Source: Symbiodinium microadriaticum (Eukaryota > Sar > Dinophyceae > Suessiales > Symbiodiniaceae). From it: DNA of 64,000 nucleotides. Every line of letters starts with the position of its first letter. Position 1 is the first letter of the stretch. The notes beneath the pieces are model-generated. The model saw only the letters and a list, made by a program, of their open reading frames with translations, was not told where the DNA came from and did not search any database. Location of the stretch: positions 305,390 to 369,389 of the forward strand of contig LSRX01000056.1 of the NCBI GenBank assembly GCA_001939145.1, in the 5' to 3' direction. This document shows, piece after piece, positions 35,075 to 43,608 of this stretch. The translations under genes and the position numbers were made by a program.

Positions 35075-36067
35075 AAGAGGATTGATCCAGATTTGCTAGG
35101 CGAATTATTCTTGGAATTTTGGATATAACATATTATCGTGAATTATCGTGATTTCGGATGCCTCATGTTGCTTGCTTTCTTGATCTTATTAATGGGATTG
35201 ATGTTCATATTGTTGTGCTTGTTGTCATTGGCTGCTGTTGCTGATCACAGAGATTGTCAATGGGCTGGGGATTTGGAATTGATATTAGAGTTGTAAGACT
35301 GGAACTCCTACACTGGTGACGGTATATATAAACGGACCGGACGGATATAATTAATATTAGAAGTGCAAGATTTGACTTCACACTAATGAAATAATAAAGA
35401 TCAATATAATAGAATATCAGAGATCAATAGATATTGAAATCTAGAATATATATAGTCGCAAATAAATGCACTACAAATAACGTAGCTTGCGATCTATTGC
35501 AAATACTAATATAATCATATCAATGATATAATACTTATTGTTATTTAATTATTCGCATCGTTTGATGATGTTATTGATGCTGCTAATGAGACGAAGTGGA
35601 CATTGTTTGGAATTCTCCATCTTATAGTCTTCGTTATTCGTAATTCGTATTCTCATTCTTCCATTATTACTATTAGTATTATTAAGGTGATCGTTATTTG
35701 AATTATATCTTTATAGTTATTGGTAAAAAGAAAATCTTAACTAATACGAAAATATAAATTATAAGAGCCAAAATAGATGGTATTATTTAAAATAGATCAT
35801 AATTTATTTTTTTATATTCATTTTCTTTCAATCTTATAATATATAGATAAATCAATATTTGAATATTCCAATAACGATAATTATTAATACTAAGTGTATT
35901 AATTACGGACTCGGATTTTAATATTATTGCGAATATCTTTAATATTATTGATCTCGTAATCGTAGTTATAATTATTAATATCATGTATATTATTTTTCGC
36001 TAATTACCATTACTAATAATAGTATTAAAAATTTTATACTTCTTAATATTTTAACTATTATTTTCCT
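35075..36067. other. AT-rich island, middle part
   Basis: Continues the composition of 28640-30589. No coding signal. It ends in TTCCT, the target duplication of E2. Confidence 0.8.
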
Positions 36068-36354
36068 TGCTGGAGTATACCAGCAGGCCGAGAGGAAGAA
36101 ATAAGTGGAGTAGCTAATTCCCTTATCTCATGCTCCCCATAGCCCGGCATAGCGCACTCGAAATGCGGAGTCTTTTCACGCAAGCGAACAAAACAGAACA
36201 AATCTGTGAAAGCTGTACTACTTGGGCATGACACCTACTTTGTGACATACGTATTTAAACATGCTCAAGGCTTACCTGTACTAGCCTAAAGAGCAGCGGA
36301 AAACAACATATATACATATAGCGTGGACTGCAACCAGAGGTATGCACTTCAGCA
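36068..36354 (-). repeat. E2 3' LTR
   Basis: 287 bp. Differs from the 5' LTR by 14 single-base transitions and one 4-bp TA-repeat indel. No transversions seen. Confidence 0.95.
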
Positions 36355-36364
36355 CTCCTCCTCC
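36355..36364 (-). promoter_or_regulatory. E2 polypurine tract
   Basis: GGAGGAGGAG on the coding strand directly abuts the 3' LTR. Confidence 0.65.
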
Positions 36365-36501
36365 GCAGCCCCGCCATGGAGTTGCGACCTACTCTTCACT
36401 GTGCAGGTCCAACCCGTCAGGGCGACGACACCACTTGCCCTGAGCTGGAAAAAACGGGGCCAGAAGACACGGAAAAGTCCGACCCGTCAGGGTGGAGTGG
36501 T

Positions 36502-36963
36502 TCACCCTGTGCTGTGCTGCGTGTGGTCAGCTTTGCTCCTTTGGCACTGCTGGCACACTTGGTACTCGACAAACCTGTGCGAGTTTGCCAACGTAGGACA
36601 GGTCTTAGTGCGATGGAGCTTTGTCCCTTCAGGTGTTGCAAAGAAGCGCGTTTGAGCTCCACCTGCCTGTTCACGTTCGGCGCGGGTTGTCTGTGAGGGG
36701 CGGCGTTTGGAAATTGCAGTAGCAGACTCCTCACGTGCAGAGATCCCGGCCTGGATGGCCTGTGCGGTTTGATCTCGTAGGCGCTGCAACTTGCATGCCT
36801 TGCGAGGGCTCAGGGACGACGCAGCTGTCCCTGCCTCTCGGCGGACGAGCACACTTTGAAAGCACCACTTCAAGAACTCCCACACTGCAATGAAACAGAC
36901 ACCAATGCAGATAATGGACACTGCCAGCATCAAATCTGCATCGAGTGACACGGGGAGAGACAA
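36502..36963 (-). CDS. E2 small membrane ORF
   Basis: 153 codons from the ATG at 36963; the same frame is open upstream with an acidic stretch (STDEDEDLSLP). It has one strong helix, LMLAVSIICIGVCFIAVWEFL, then basic heptad-like sequence (RKACKLQRLRDQTAQAIQAG) and a C-terminal segment with FFATPEGTKLHRTKTC and VCQQC, whose His and three Cys could bind a metal. It lies after RNase H and before the 3' LTR, where some elements encode envelope-like proteins. I do not recognise the family. E1 has hydrophobic helices in the same place. Confidence 0.5.
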   Translation of the reverse strand: MSLPVSLDADLMLAVSIICIGVCFIAVWEFLKWCFQSVLVRREAGTAASSLSPRKACKLQRLRDQTAQAIQAGISAREESATAISKRRPSQTTRAEREQAGGAQTRFFATPEGTKLHRTKTCPTLANSHRFVEYQVCQQCQRSKADHTQHSTG

Positions 36964-37019
36964 GTCCTCATCCTCGTCTGTGGACTGGCTAGCAGCAGTT
37001 ACAACCTAAAACAAAGCCA

Positions 37020-39032
37020 ACACCACAGCAAGAGTACTCAGGTGCAGGTCTTGCTGCGCCACAGTTCCTGAACCCATAGTTCGGGCTTCGCTGTAGGCCT
37101 CAGCTTCCGCCGGCCGAGATGTCCCATGCTCAAGCAAACCCCAAATGGCTGCAAGCTCAAGGATCCTCGTAGATGGGAGTGTTTTAATCAGAAGGTCTGC
37201 GGCCTGCTCTACGCCTGGACAGTAGACGGGAATGATCTCACCGCTCTCGTACTACTCTCGAAGGTAGTTGGCGCGCACCCTTAGGTGGCGGCTTCGCCAA
37301 GACCCTTGGCCAATGGCGATGGCCAGTGCAGACTGTGAGTCAACCCTTAAAGTCTTGTCGAAGCTAGAAACCCCGAACTCACTCAGCATGGCCTCTGCTG
37401 ACTGAAGGGCAACTACAGCGTCAAGGCCAGCAACAAGCTCTGCTTCTGCTGTGCTGAGGGTGACAAAGGCTTGTCGTGCTGAACGCCAGCACACCGGCGA
37501 CCCGTGAAAGAAAACCACCCACCCGGTGTGAGAGCGATTCCCTTCTGGTGCGTAGCTGGCATCACTGTACGCGATCAATCCTGTGTCATCCGCGTCAGCG
37601 GTGAGAGCTAGCGCCTTGGTACGCTGCACATACGCAAGCGCCTTTTCTGCGATGCGAATGGCCCGTTGCGGAGCCTTTGTGCTAAGCGAAGCGAGGACAC
37701 AGGCTGTAAAGGCCAAGTCTGGCCGGGTGCGTTGACTCAGCCACAGAATCTCTCCTGTTAGCCTCTGAGCTGTCCGGACGGACTCCTCGGTTGGAGACTC
37801 ATCCGTTAGGAGAGTGTCGAAGGAGACAAGGTCTCGCGGACAGGGGACCTTACCTAGCGCTGCGGGCTTCACGTCGTTAACACGCAGCAGTTCTTCGGCG
37901 TAAGCTTGCTGCGACAACACAAACCCGGAACCCTGCACTAGGATCTCAACCCCTAGAAACCTCAGCGGGTGCTCTGCGGTGGCAAGTGCGAGAGGCGTCG
38001 TTTTCCAGATGCCCTGGATGGCAGTAGCCAAAGCTGCGATCACCTCTTTACTGCCTACAAGCAAAAAGTCGTCAACGTAGGTAAGCAAACCTCCTACGAC
38101 TACCCCGTCAGAGGTGCGAACAACTCGCCACCAGTTTGGCTCCAGCCTCCCCTGCTGGAGCTACAGCTCAACTCCGTTAACAACACACCTCAGCGCGCGG
38201 AGTTGGCAGTCCCTGAAGTCTGACCACAGCTTAGGCGACTCCCTCAGACCGTACACGGCGTGCGTGAGGATCCAAAGCTCCCCTTCCTCTGCCAAACCTA
38301 GTCTCACTAACAACCTAGGCGGTGTGAGGGCAAACACTGGAAAGCCTTTTCCTTGCGGGATGGGATCGGGGTCAGTAGAAAAGCTGAGGTCACATTTAGA
38401 GACCCGATGCACCAGCGCCTCTTTGAGCTGATGACCACTAAACAACGGAGTGTCTCTGCAGCTGCACTTGAAGCGTAGACTTCAGACCCTGTTCCTGGGG
38501 CGTGGTTGCCGCAAGCAACCAAGCGAGCCTTGCGCTTGTGGTAAGCTTGACCCTTCCGGGAAGCGAGAGAAGCTTCACCTTCGGCAGGGTCTGGTGACTT
38601 GACAGTAAATACGAACTTGGACGGAACCACCTTTACGTCCTTTCGCTTTACCCAACCTCCCGAACGAACCTCTGCAGGAGGCAAACGCCGCACGGCCTTC
38701 TCAGTGACGCCAATCTCCTTGTAAATGACGGGCATCCACTTTTCGATGCATTGCTCTGCATCACGGGGGTCCACAGTGTGGACTACCTGCAGCGGCTCTT
38801 GCAACCCGTCAAGCAACAGCTCTACGTTTGGAGTAAACACAGGCTCAGACTTGTAAACCGCACGCGCTTCGCTCGCGTCCGAGTTGTCAGACCGGAGTAC
38901 ACACAGCTGCTCGCCTGTTTGCGGGTCTGGAACCCACAGCTCCCAAAGAACAGGCTGCTCACGAAAGGAGTCTTCGTGTACACCCTCCTCCTCCTCAACC
39001 TGTGCTTCGGTGTCCGACCGGCAAGCCCGCAA
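37020..39032 (-). pseudogene. E2 reverse transcriptase and RNase H
   Basis: Pieces in several frames. 39032-38307 holds the RT N-terminus: KARLVACGNHAPG, then LNVTSAFLLTPIP, the first catalytic-aspartate region in which the usual LDV is LNV. 38445-38161 has the fingers/palm region with YGLRESPKLWSDFRD. 38088-37252 has LTYVDDFLLVGS (YVDD), the LSQRTRPDLAFTACVLASLS region, and RNase H with YSDASYAPEG, CWRSARQAFVTLSTAEAELV and LRVDSQSALAIAIGQG. A stop at 37252 precedes a continuation in the same frame with IPVYCPGVEQAADLLIKTLP. Frame breaks near 38360 and 38100 and the Asp-to-Asn change indicate an inactive RT. Confidence 0.85.
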
Positions 39033-42000
39033 TGCGTGTTGCGACTGTGCTCGCTGCTGGTCTGGTGTGTGCTTGCTGCTGGTCTGGTGTGTGCTTTAGG
39101 TTCAACGACACCTCTAGCTCTACAGTGCCTGCTTCTACGGCTTGGGTTTCTTTCCAACCTCCGTCTTTAAGCACACTCCCACACACTAACCCTGAAGTCT
39201 GCCCGTCAGGGTGACGTACTTCTACCTCCTGAAGAGGCTCTTCTTCGAAGCAGTCTAACGCGTCTAGACGTCTCACGTCTTGCTGCTCGGTCAGCGGTAA
39301 ACGTACCGACACAGGGAGCGGAAAACCTAAAGCCTCAAGGCCTTGGCACTCGTGCTCGAGCTCTTTGCCCAACGTGTTGACAGTGTAGACTACCAGCACT
39401 ACTCTCTCACCCTTCCAGGGAGTGGTAGCGTGGCTGCGAGTAGGGTCTAAGAAGAAGGGCTGGCCTCGCTCTAGCTTGTGAGTGGTTCCTAACCAACGCC
39501 TGCCTTTGCCATCTACCCTCTCCTCTACAGAGCCACTCACCAAGTCACCAGACTTGAGCTCGATCCACAAGTCCCCTCCGTTAGGCGGGAGCTTCAAGGG
39601 GAGGACTACGTTTGTGGATCCTTGCAGGTTGTGGTGGTCGGTGTGCACGGGTTGAGCAGTGGAGTTAGACAACCAAAGCGAAGTGTACTCTGCTGTGGGC
39701 GCGACTGAGGAAAGCACCCGAATCATAAGCTCTGTCAGCCAAGGCTTATCTGCGGTGCTCCCTAAAACTCCTACGCGACCGCCGTGGCGGTACAACCCAG
39801 CTTTGTGTTGCAGCTCTGGCGCTGCTCTGCACACTTCGGCTAACACCCACAACGCTCCATCGAGGTCCCAGTCGTCCTCGATAAGCTCTTTTGCGAAAAC
39901 TTCCAAGTCTTGCAAGCTCAAACGCGCTACACGGGCCGACTCCTCCTCAACAAGTGACACAAACCCTTCAGGGTGTGGAGCTTCTGCTGGCGGCGGCAGG
40001 GGTGCAACAACGTGGTCAGGTCTCTCACCAGAGGAACGCTTTCCACGAACCCTGCGCGGAGGTGCGGAGTGCTCCTCCTCAAGCGAGTCTCCTACAAACT
40101 GTAAGGGCGGTGGATCTGGAGAAACAAGGCGGGTTCGCACATGGAGCGTTTGCACAAAGCCGTTGCCAACACCATCGCTGCGCAACACGATGTGGCCATC
40201 GTTCACAGATGGTGACAACCCCATATACTTACCTTCAACCCATCTATCTTCCAAATCACCCTTCTTTCTAAAAAACTTTCGCTTTACAGAGCACTTCCCC
40301 CCAAAGTGGATGGCAAGCTTGGACTTCATCCCCAGCTGTTGTGCCCGTTGCTGAGCTGCAGCTGTCATGATAGCACAAGGCCACAAGGAAGAGTCAACCT
40401 CGCCAGAGGTGAGAAGGGTTCGGGCTCTGGCTTTGAGCCAGCGCACAGTGTTCTCAGCGGAGCCGTTTTGCTGCGGCACGTCCCCCTCTGTCGTTGTTGT
40501 GCGTACTCCACGCTCGTGGAACCAAGCTCGAGTCTTCCTGTTGAAGAACTCACGACTGCGGTCTGTGTGGAAACGGAGCACGGGAAGGTTTAGGGACCTT
40601 AGGGAGATGTACACCTGCTGCAGAGCATTTAGGATGTCATCACCCTTGTTGGTGTGAAGTGGCACTGCGAACACCAGCCTCGCCATGTCTGGTGGCCTTT
40701 GGAGCTCACACCTGTCAGACTCCCAGGGATGCTCTTCGACAACTTTAGCTGCAAACTCTCTGGGTCCTTCCACTCCTTCTTCTCCTGCTTCCTCTGACGT
40801 CAAGCTTGGCTCGTACAGAGACTCCTCGTAGTGCTCGCTTGGGGCGCCTTCTGCCAGTGGAAGGGCCTCATCTGCAAGGTCGTCCGTCCCTCCCGGGAGG
40901 AGTGCTGCATCATCAAACCCGTCGGTTTTGGTGGGGTCTGATTCCTCCTTCACTCCTTTGAGCCGTGGGAAGCGGTACGACACCGCGAGGAAGTACTTGA
41001 ACGTGGCTGGTCGGTGGTTGCGGCTTTCGGGGTCTTTGCCCTTCACACGGATGGGCCCGGCTATGTCTGCTGACATGCAATACACATCCGGGTGAACTAC
41101 ACCTTTGTGGCGGCGGCCGTTTCCGGCACCGTGAACGCAAACTGCACAATCTCGGCGATATGGCACGTGATTGTTTGCCACATGCTGTTCCCAATCCGCT
41201 TGGGTGAACTTCATGAGGCGGTAGCACGGCCAACGTTGGAGTGCGTACACGATGGCTTGAACAAACCCGGGCGCCCACACTGGAGAAACACGGCTGTCGG
41301 CGCTACAACAACCCTGCGACGCCTCACCCTGCAACCCTTGCAAGTCTCTAAGGTCGGGCAAGTTTGTGCCAACAGTTGTGGGTTTTTCGCCCGCGTGTCC
41401 CAACGGACCTTGACGGAAACACACCTCAAACAAACCAGCCTCGTCAGCGTAAGCTTGCCACAATGTGGTGTTCCAAAACGACGGGGCGCTACTCACAGCA
41501 CAATCGTCCGGAACCACATGTTGCTCAACAGACTGTGGTTGCTCCAACATGAATGCCACCATGGATGTTCCATCCGATGGGTTGTGGTGCACACGCCTCC
41601 CGGCGGTGGAGAGCGCATGAAGCCACATCATGCGAGCACACAAACCCGTATGACGATCAACGAGGTCACGCTCGTCAGAGGTGAGAGTGCTCAAGCCAAA
41701 CGGTTCGGTGGACGAGCGAAGTGGATGTGGTCCATCGGCGCGGTGCGCTTTCACGGACCATGTGCGTGAAGGTGGACCACCAATCACCGCGGCAACTCGC
41801 CCCAACTTTGCAACCTTAACAAGAAGCCTCCAAAGGGGATCGTGGTAAAGATCTTGGCTCCTTGAGCGGCAAATGTCAAGCTCAACAACAACTGTATCCT
41901 GCGACTCCAATCGTTTGAAAGCTTTGTGTGAACCGGGGCCCGCAAACAAGTGAACAACCCAGTTGGATGCACGATGCAATGCTTTCCTCCTTCGCCGGTT

Positions 42001-43584
42001 GAGGTATGGCATGCCTTCTTCAAGGGCTTTCCACAAAGCTTTGGAGTCCACATCGTCAGATGGGAGTATGCCTGACAATGCGCGGTCGGGGACATCATGA
42101 AAGAACGGAGCTGTTGATACCGCCATGTGGCCCGCTGCTGGCGCTGACGAGCTAACATGCTCAACCAAATGATCCCACCATGTGCGCTCCATTGCGATTT
42201 TCGCTTGTCTGATGCGGTCCTTTCCCTCCTCGGTTCTTCGCCTGAGCTCCTCAACTTGTTGCATTTTGTGCTCTTCCAACCGTGATATCAATGTGAGGGC
42301 TTGGCTTTCAACCAATTCCGGGCAACCGTGTTTGACCCGAAGCCTCAACGACTTACCATCGGGAGGATAAAGCTTACAACTGCCGGCGGACCAAACCAGC
42401 TTGTACCCCAACTGCTCAATGATTGCACCCATTGGGACTATGGGCTGCAGGAGGCCATCCCTCCCGGGAGGCAGTAGGAGAGTGCCGGCACGTGTCAAGC
42501 GCATGACTGTGGTTTGATCGCCCGCTAAACTCACTTGCACCTCGGATGATGCTTGCCGCATGGGGTGAGTGGCACCGGAATCGAGAAGAGCGTATCCAAT
42601 CAGAGATGGTTGGGATGCAACGGGTGATGGCTCCACCGGGGGCTCACTGGCAGGAAAGGAACTCGAAACTGGGAAACAACTCGATGGCATGATTGAGCGA
42701 ATGGTGAGCCTCTCCACCGAAGGATTGGGTGTCGAGGACGGTTGTGATGCAGTGCTCACGCCTTCCGGCTGAGGATGAGGCCGCTGGGATGGCGGCGTAG
42801 CGTCGTTGCGCGATGGATTGGCCTCCAATTGCCTCAAAGCCTGGACCGCCTGCTGCATAAAGGTTTCCATAGTGAGCACCGGGGTCGCATACACAACGGA
42901 TTGGCCTGAGGAGGAGACTGCCTGCACGGAAGGTTTTGGTTCCTGTGTTTTGGGTTCCGCCTTACCCGCCTTGCAATCCTTGGCGCGATGTTCCTCGGAC
43001 CCACAATTCAAACACTTCTTAAACCGTTCCGCCTTAGATAACTCGTTCATGGAGTGTGGGTGTTTGTACTTGGACCCAAACTTACAACCCTTTAGCGAAA
43101 GGAAATACTTGCACGGGGCACCGTTCCCTCCACCTTTACCTCCACCTTTGGCTCCACTCGCCTTTCCCCCCTTATCCCCGGAGGCATCCGCGGTCTTCAA
43201 TACAAGGTTGCTTGATCCACCCTTTTTGGCAACCTGCGCTCCAGCCAAAGTTTCAAACTCAGCCAACAAATATTTGTGGTATGATTTGACCGCCTCTTCC
43301 GAGGGTCGACCATGCAACTGCAATGTACTTTTGACCATCTCGAATCGCCATGAAACCTCCGGTTCCTTAGAGATGACTGGCTTCGTCATCGAGGTTAGGC
43401 CTCCCACCAACACCATTGGGTCAGGCAAGCTCATACCAAAGTCTATGCACCTTTGATACCACCGTCCCCACGCCGTCAACGCTGATACACCCGCAACTGC
43501 ATCCTGCACCACATGTGGATTTTGCAAGTTGCTCAAAATCAGGTTGCGTTCCCCTGTTCCACCGGGCTGGTATGTCGTGTACAA
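38995..43584 (-). CDS. E2 1529-residue polyprotein: zinc knuckle, protease, MTase-like, integrase, 2OG dioxygenase-like
   Basis: The first 120 residues finish Gag (TYQPGGTGERN..., RWYQRCIDFG). C158-x8-C167...H175/H177 looks like a CCCH finger lacking its third Cys, and C191-x2-C194-x4-H199-x4-C204 is a standard CCHC knuckle. The retropepsin motif is LLDSGA with D335. Residues 541-745 are methyltransferase-like. Integrase has H801-x4-H806-x6-C813-x2-C816 and catalytic D840, D1008 and E1044; the last two are exactly 35 residues apart, as D,D35E requires. Residues 1285-1425 form the 2OG dioxygenase-like domain. The start is not a true initiator: the Gag frame upstream (43609-44709) is in the same frame, separated by one TAA. 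The downstream end is a frameshift caused by a 22-bp duplication. Confidence 0.9.
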   Translation of the reverse strand: MYTTYQPGGTGERNLILSNLQNPHVVQDAVAGVSALTAWGRWYQRCIDFGMSLPDPMVLVGGLTSMTKPVISKEPEVSWRFEMVKSTLQLHGRPSEEAVKSYHKYLLAEFETLAGAQVAKKGGSSNLVLKTADASGDKGGKASGAKGGGKGGGNGAPCKYFLSLKGCKFGSKYKHPHSMNELSKAERFKKCLNCGSEEHRAKDCKAGKAEPKTQEPKPSVQAVSSSGQSVVYATPVLTMETFMQQAVQALRQLEANPSRNDATPPSQRPHPQPEGVSTASQPSSTPNPSVERLTIRSIMPSSCFPVSSSFPASEPPVEPSPVASQPSLIGYALLDSGATHPMRQASSEVQVSLAGDQTTVMRLTRAGTLLLPPGRDGLLQPIVPMGAIIEQLGYKLVWSAGSCKLYPPDGKSLRLRVKHGCPELVESQALTLISRLEEHKMQQVEELRRRTEEGKDRIRQAKIAMERTWWDHLVEHVSSSAPAAGHMAVSTAPFFHDVPDRALSGILPSDDVDSKALWKALEEGMPYLNRRRRKALHRASNWVVHLFAGPGSHKAFKRLESQDTVVVELDICRSRSQDLYHDPLWRLLVKVAKLGRVAAVIGGPPSRTWSVKAHRADGPHPLRSSTEPFGLSTLTSDERDLVDRHTGLCARMMWLHALSTAGRRVHHNPSDGTSMVAFMLEQPQSVEQHVVPDDCAVSSAPSFWNTTLWQAYADEAGLFEVCFRQGPLGHAGEKPTTVGTNLPDLRDLQGLQGEASQGCCSADSRVSPVWAPGFVQAIVYALQRWPCYRLMKFTQADWEQHVANNHVPYRRDCAVCVHGAGNGRRHKGVVHPDVYCMSADIAGPIRVKGKDPESRNHRPATFKYFLAVSYRFPRLKGVKEESDPTKTDGFDDAALLPGGTDDLADEALPLAEGAPSEHYEESLYEPSLTSEEAGEEGVEGPREFAAKVVEEHPWESDRCELQRPPDMARLVFAVPLHTNKGDDILNALQQVYISLRSLNLPVLRFHTDRSREFFNRKTRAWFHERGVRTTTTEGDVPQQNGSAENTVRWLKARARTLLTSGEVDSSLWPCAIMTAAAQQRAQQLGMKSKLAIHFGGKCSVKRKFFRKKGDLEDRWVEGKYMGLSPSVNDGHIVLRSDGVGNGFVQTLHVRTRLVSPDPPPLQFVGDSLEEEHSAPPRRVRGKRSSGERPDHVVAPLPPPAEAPHPEGFVSLVEEESARVARLSLQDLEVFAKELIEDDWDLDGALWVLAEVCRAAPELQHKAGLYRHGGRVGVLGSTADKPWLTELMIRVLSSVAPTAEYTSLWLSNSTAQPVHTDHHNLQGSTNVVLPLKLPPNGGDLWIELKSGDLVSGSVEERVDGKGRRWLGTTHKLERGQPFFLDPTRSHATTPWKGERVVLVVYTVNTLGKELEHECQGLEALGFPLPVSVRLPLTEQQDVRRLDALDCFEEEPLQEVEVRHPDGQTSGLVCGSVLKDGGWKETQAVEAGTVELEVSLNLKHTPDQQQAHTRPAASTVATRIAGLPVGHRSTG
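39053..39096. repeat. 22-bp tandem duplication that breaks the E2 reading frame
   Basis: GCTGCTGGTCTGGTGTGTGCTT occurs twice without gap (39053-39074 and 39075-39096). 22 is 1 modulo 3, and the frame of the RT ORF (39032) is offset by exactly 1 from the 1529-codon frame, so loss of one copy would join the two frames. Confidence 0.85.
39312..39732 (-). other. 2OG-Fe(II) dioxygenase-like domain of E2
   Basis: Residues about 1285-1425 of the polyprotein. Fe-binding candidates are H1314 and D1316 in VHTDHHN and distal H1385 in RSHATTPWKGER. R1394, nine residues after that His, is the expected 2-oxoglutarate-binding Arg. Between them PPNGGDLWIEL is a typical turn plus strand of the double-stranded beta-helix, and GQPFFLDPTRSH is the strand leading to the second His. 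The HxDxxN form recalls TET/JBP-type enzymes, but the subfamily is inference. Confidence 0.7.
40405..41193 (-). other. Integrase core of E2
   Basis: Residues about 798-1060: HHCC zinc site, then SADIAGPI with D840, LRFHTDRSREFF with D1008 and QQNGSAENTVRWLK with E1044. A low-complexity acidic insert (about 880-950) separates the first strand from the second Asp. All catalytic residues are present. Confidence 0.9.
41352..41967 (-). other. DNA C5-methyltransferase-like domain of E2
   Basis: Residues about 540-745. VVHLFAGPGSH resembles motif I (SAM binding) of cytosine-C5 methyltransferases, VVVELDI resembles motif II, and AAVIGGPPSRTWS resembles motif IV, where the catalytic Cys of PPC is Ser606 here. 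FMLEQP takes the place of the ENV motif, and LGHAGEKPTTVGTN follows. Cys loss argues against ordinary cytosine methylation by this copy. It lies between protease and integrase. Another Rossmann-type methyltransferase is the main alternative. Confidence 0.6.
42445..42612 (-). other. Retropepsin-like protease of E2
   Basis: Residues about 325-380 with YALLDSGATH (D335-S-G-A) and following beta-strand pattern up to RAGTLLLPPG. One DSGA half-site is present, as in retrotransposon proteases that work as dimers. Confidence 0.8.
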
Positions 43585-43608
43585 CCTAAACAGAATTTGT
43601 GATGCAAC

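Noticed and set aside
28640..36067. AT island as organelle DNA
   Set aside because: No recognisable mitochondrial or plastid gene, tRNA or rRNA in any frame; kept as unknown.
39659..43456. + strand frames of 200-230 residues inside E2
   Set aside because: Antisense shadows of the 1529-codon ORF.
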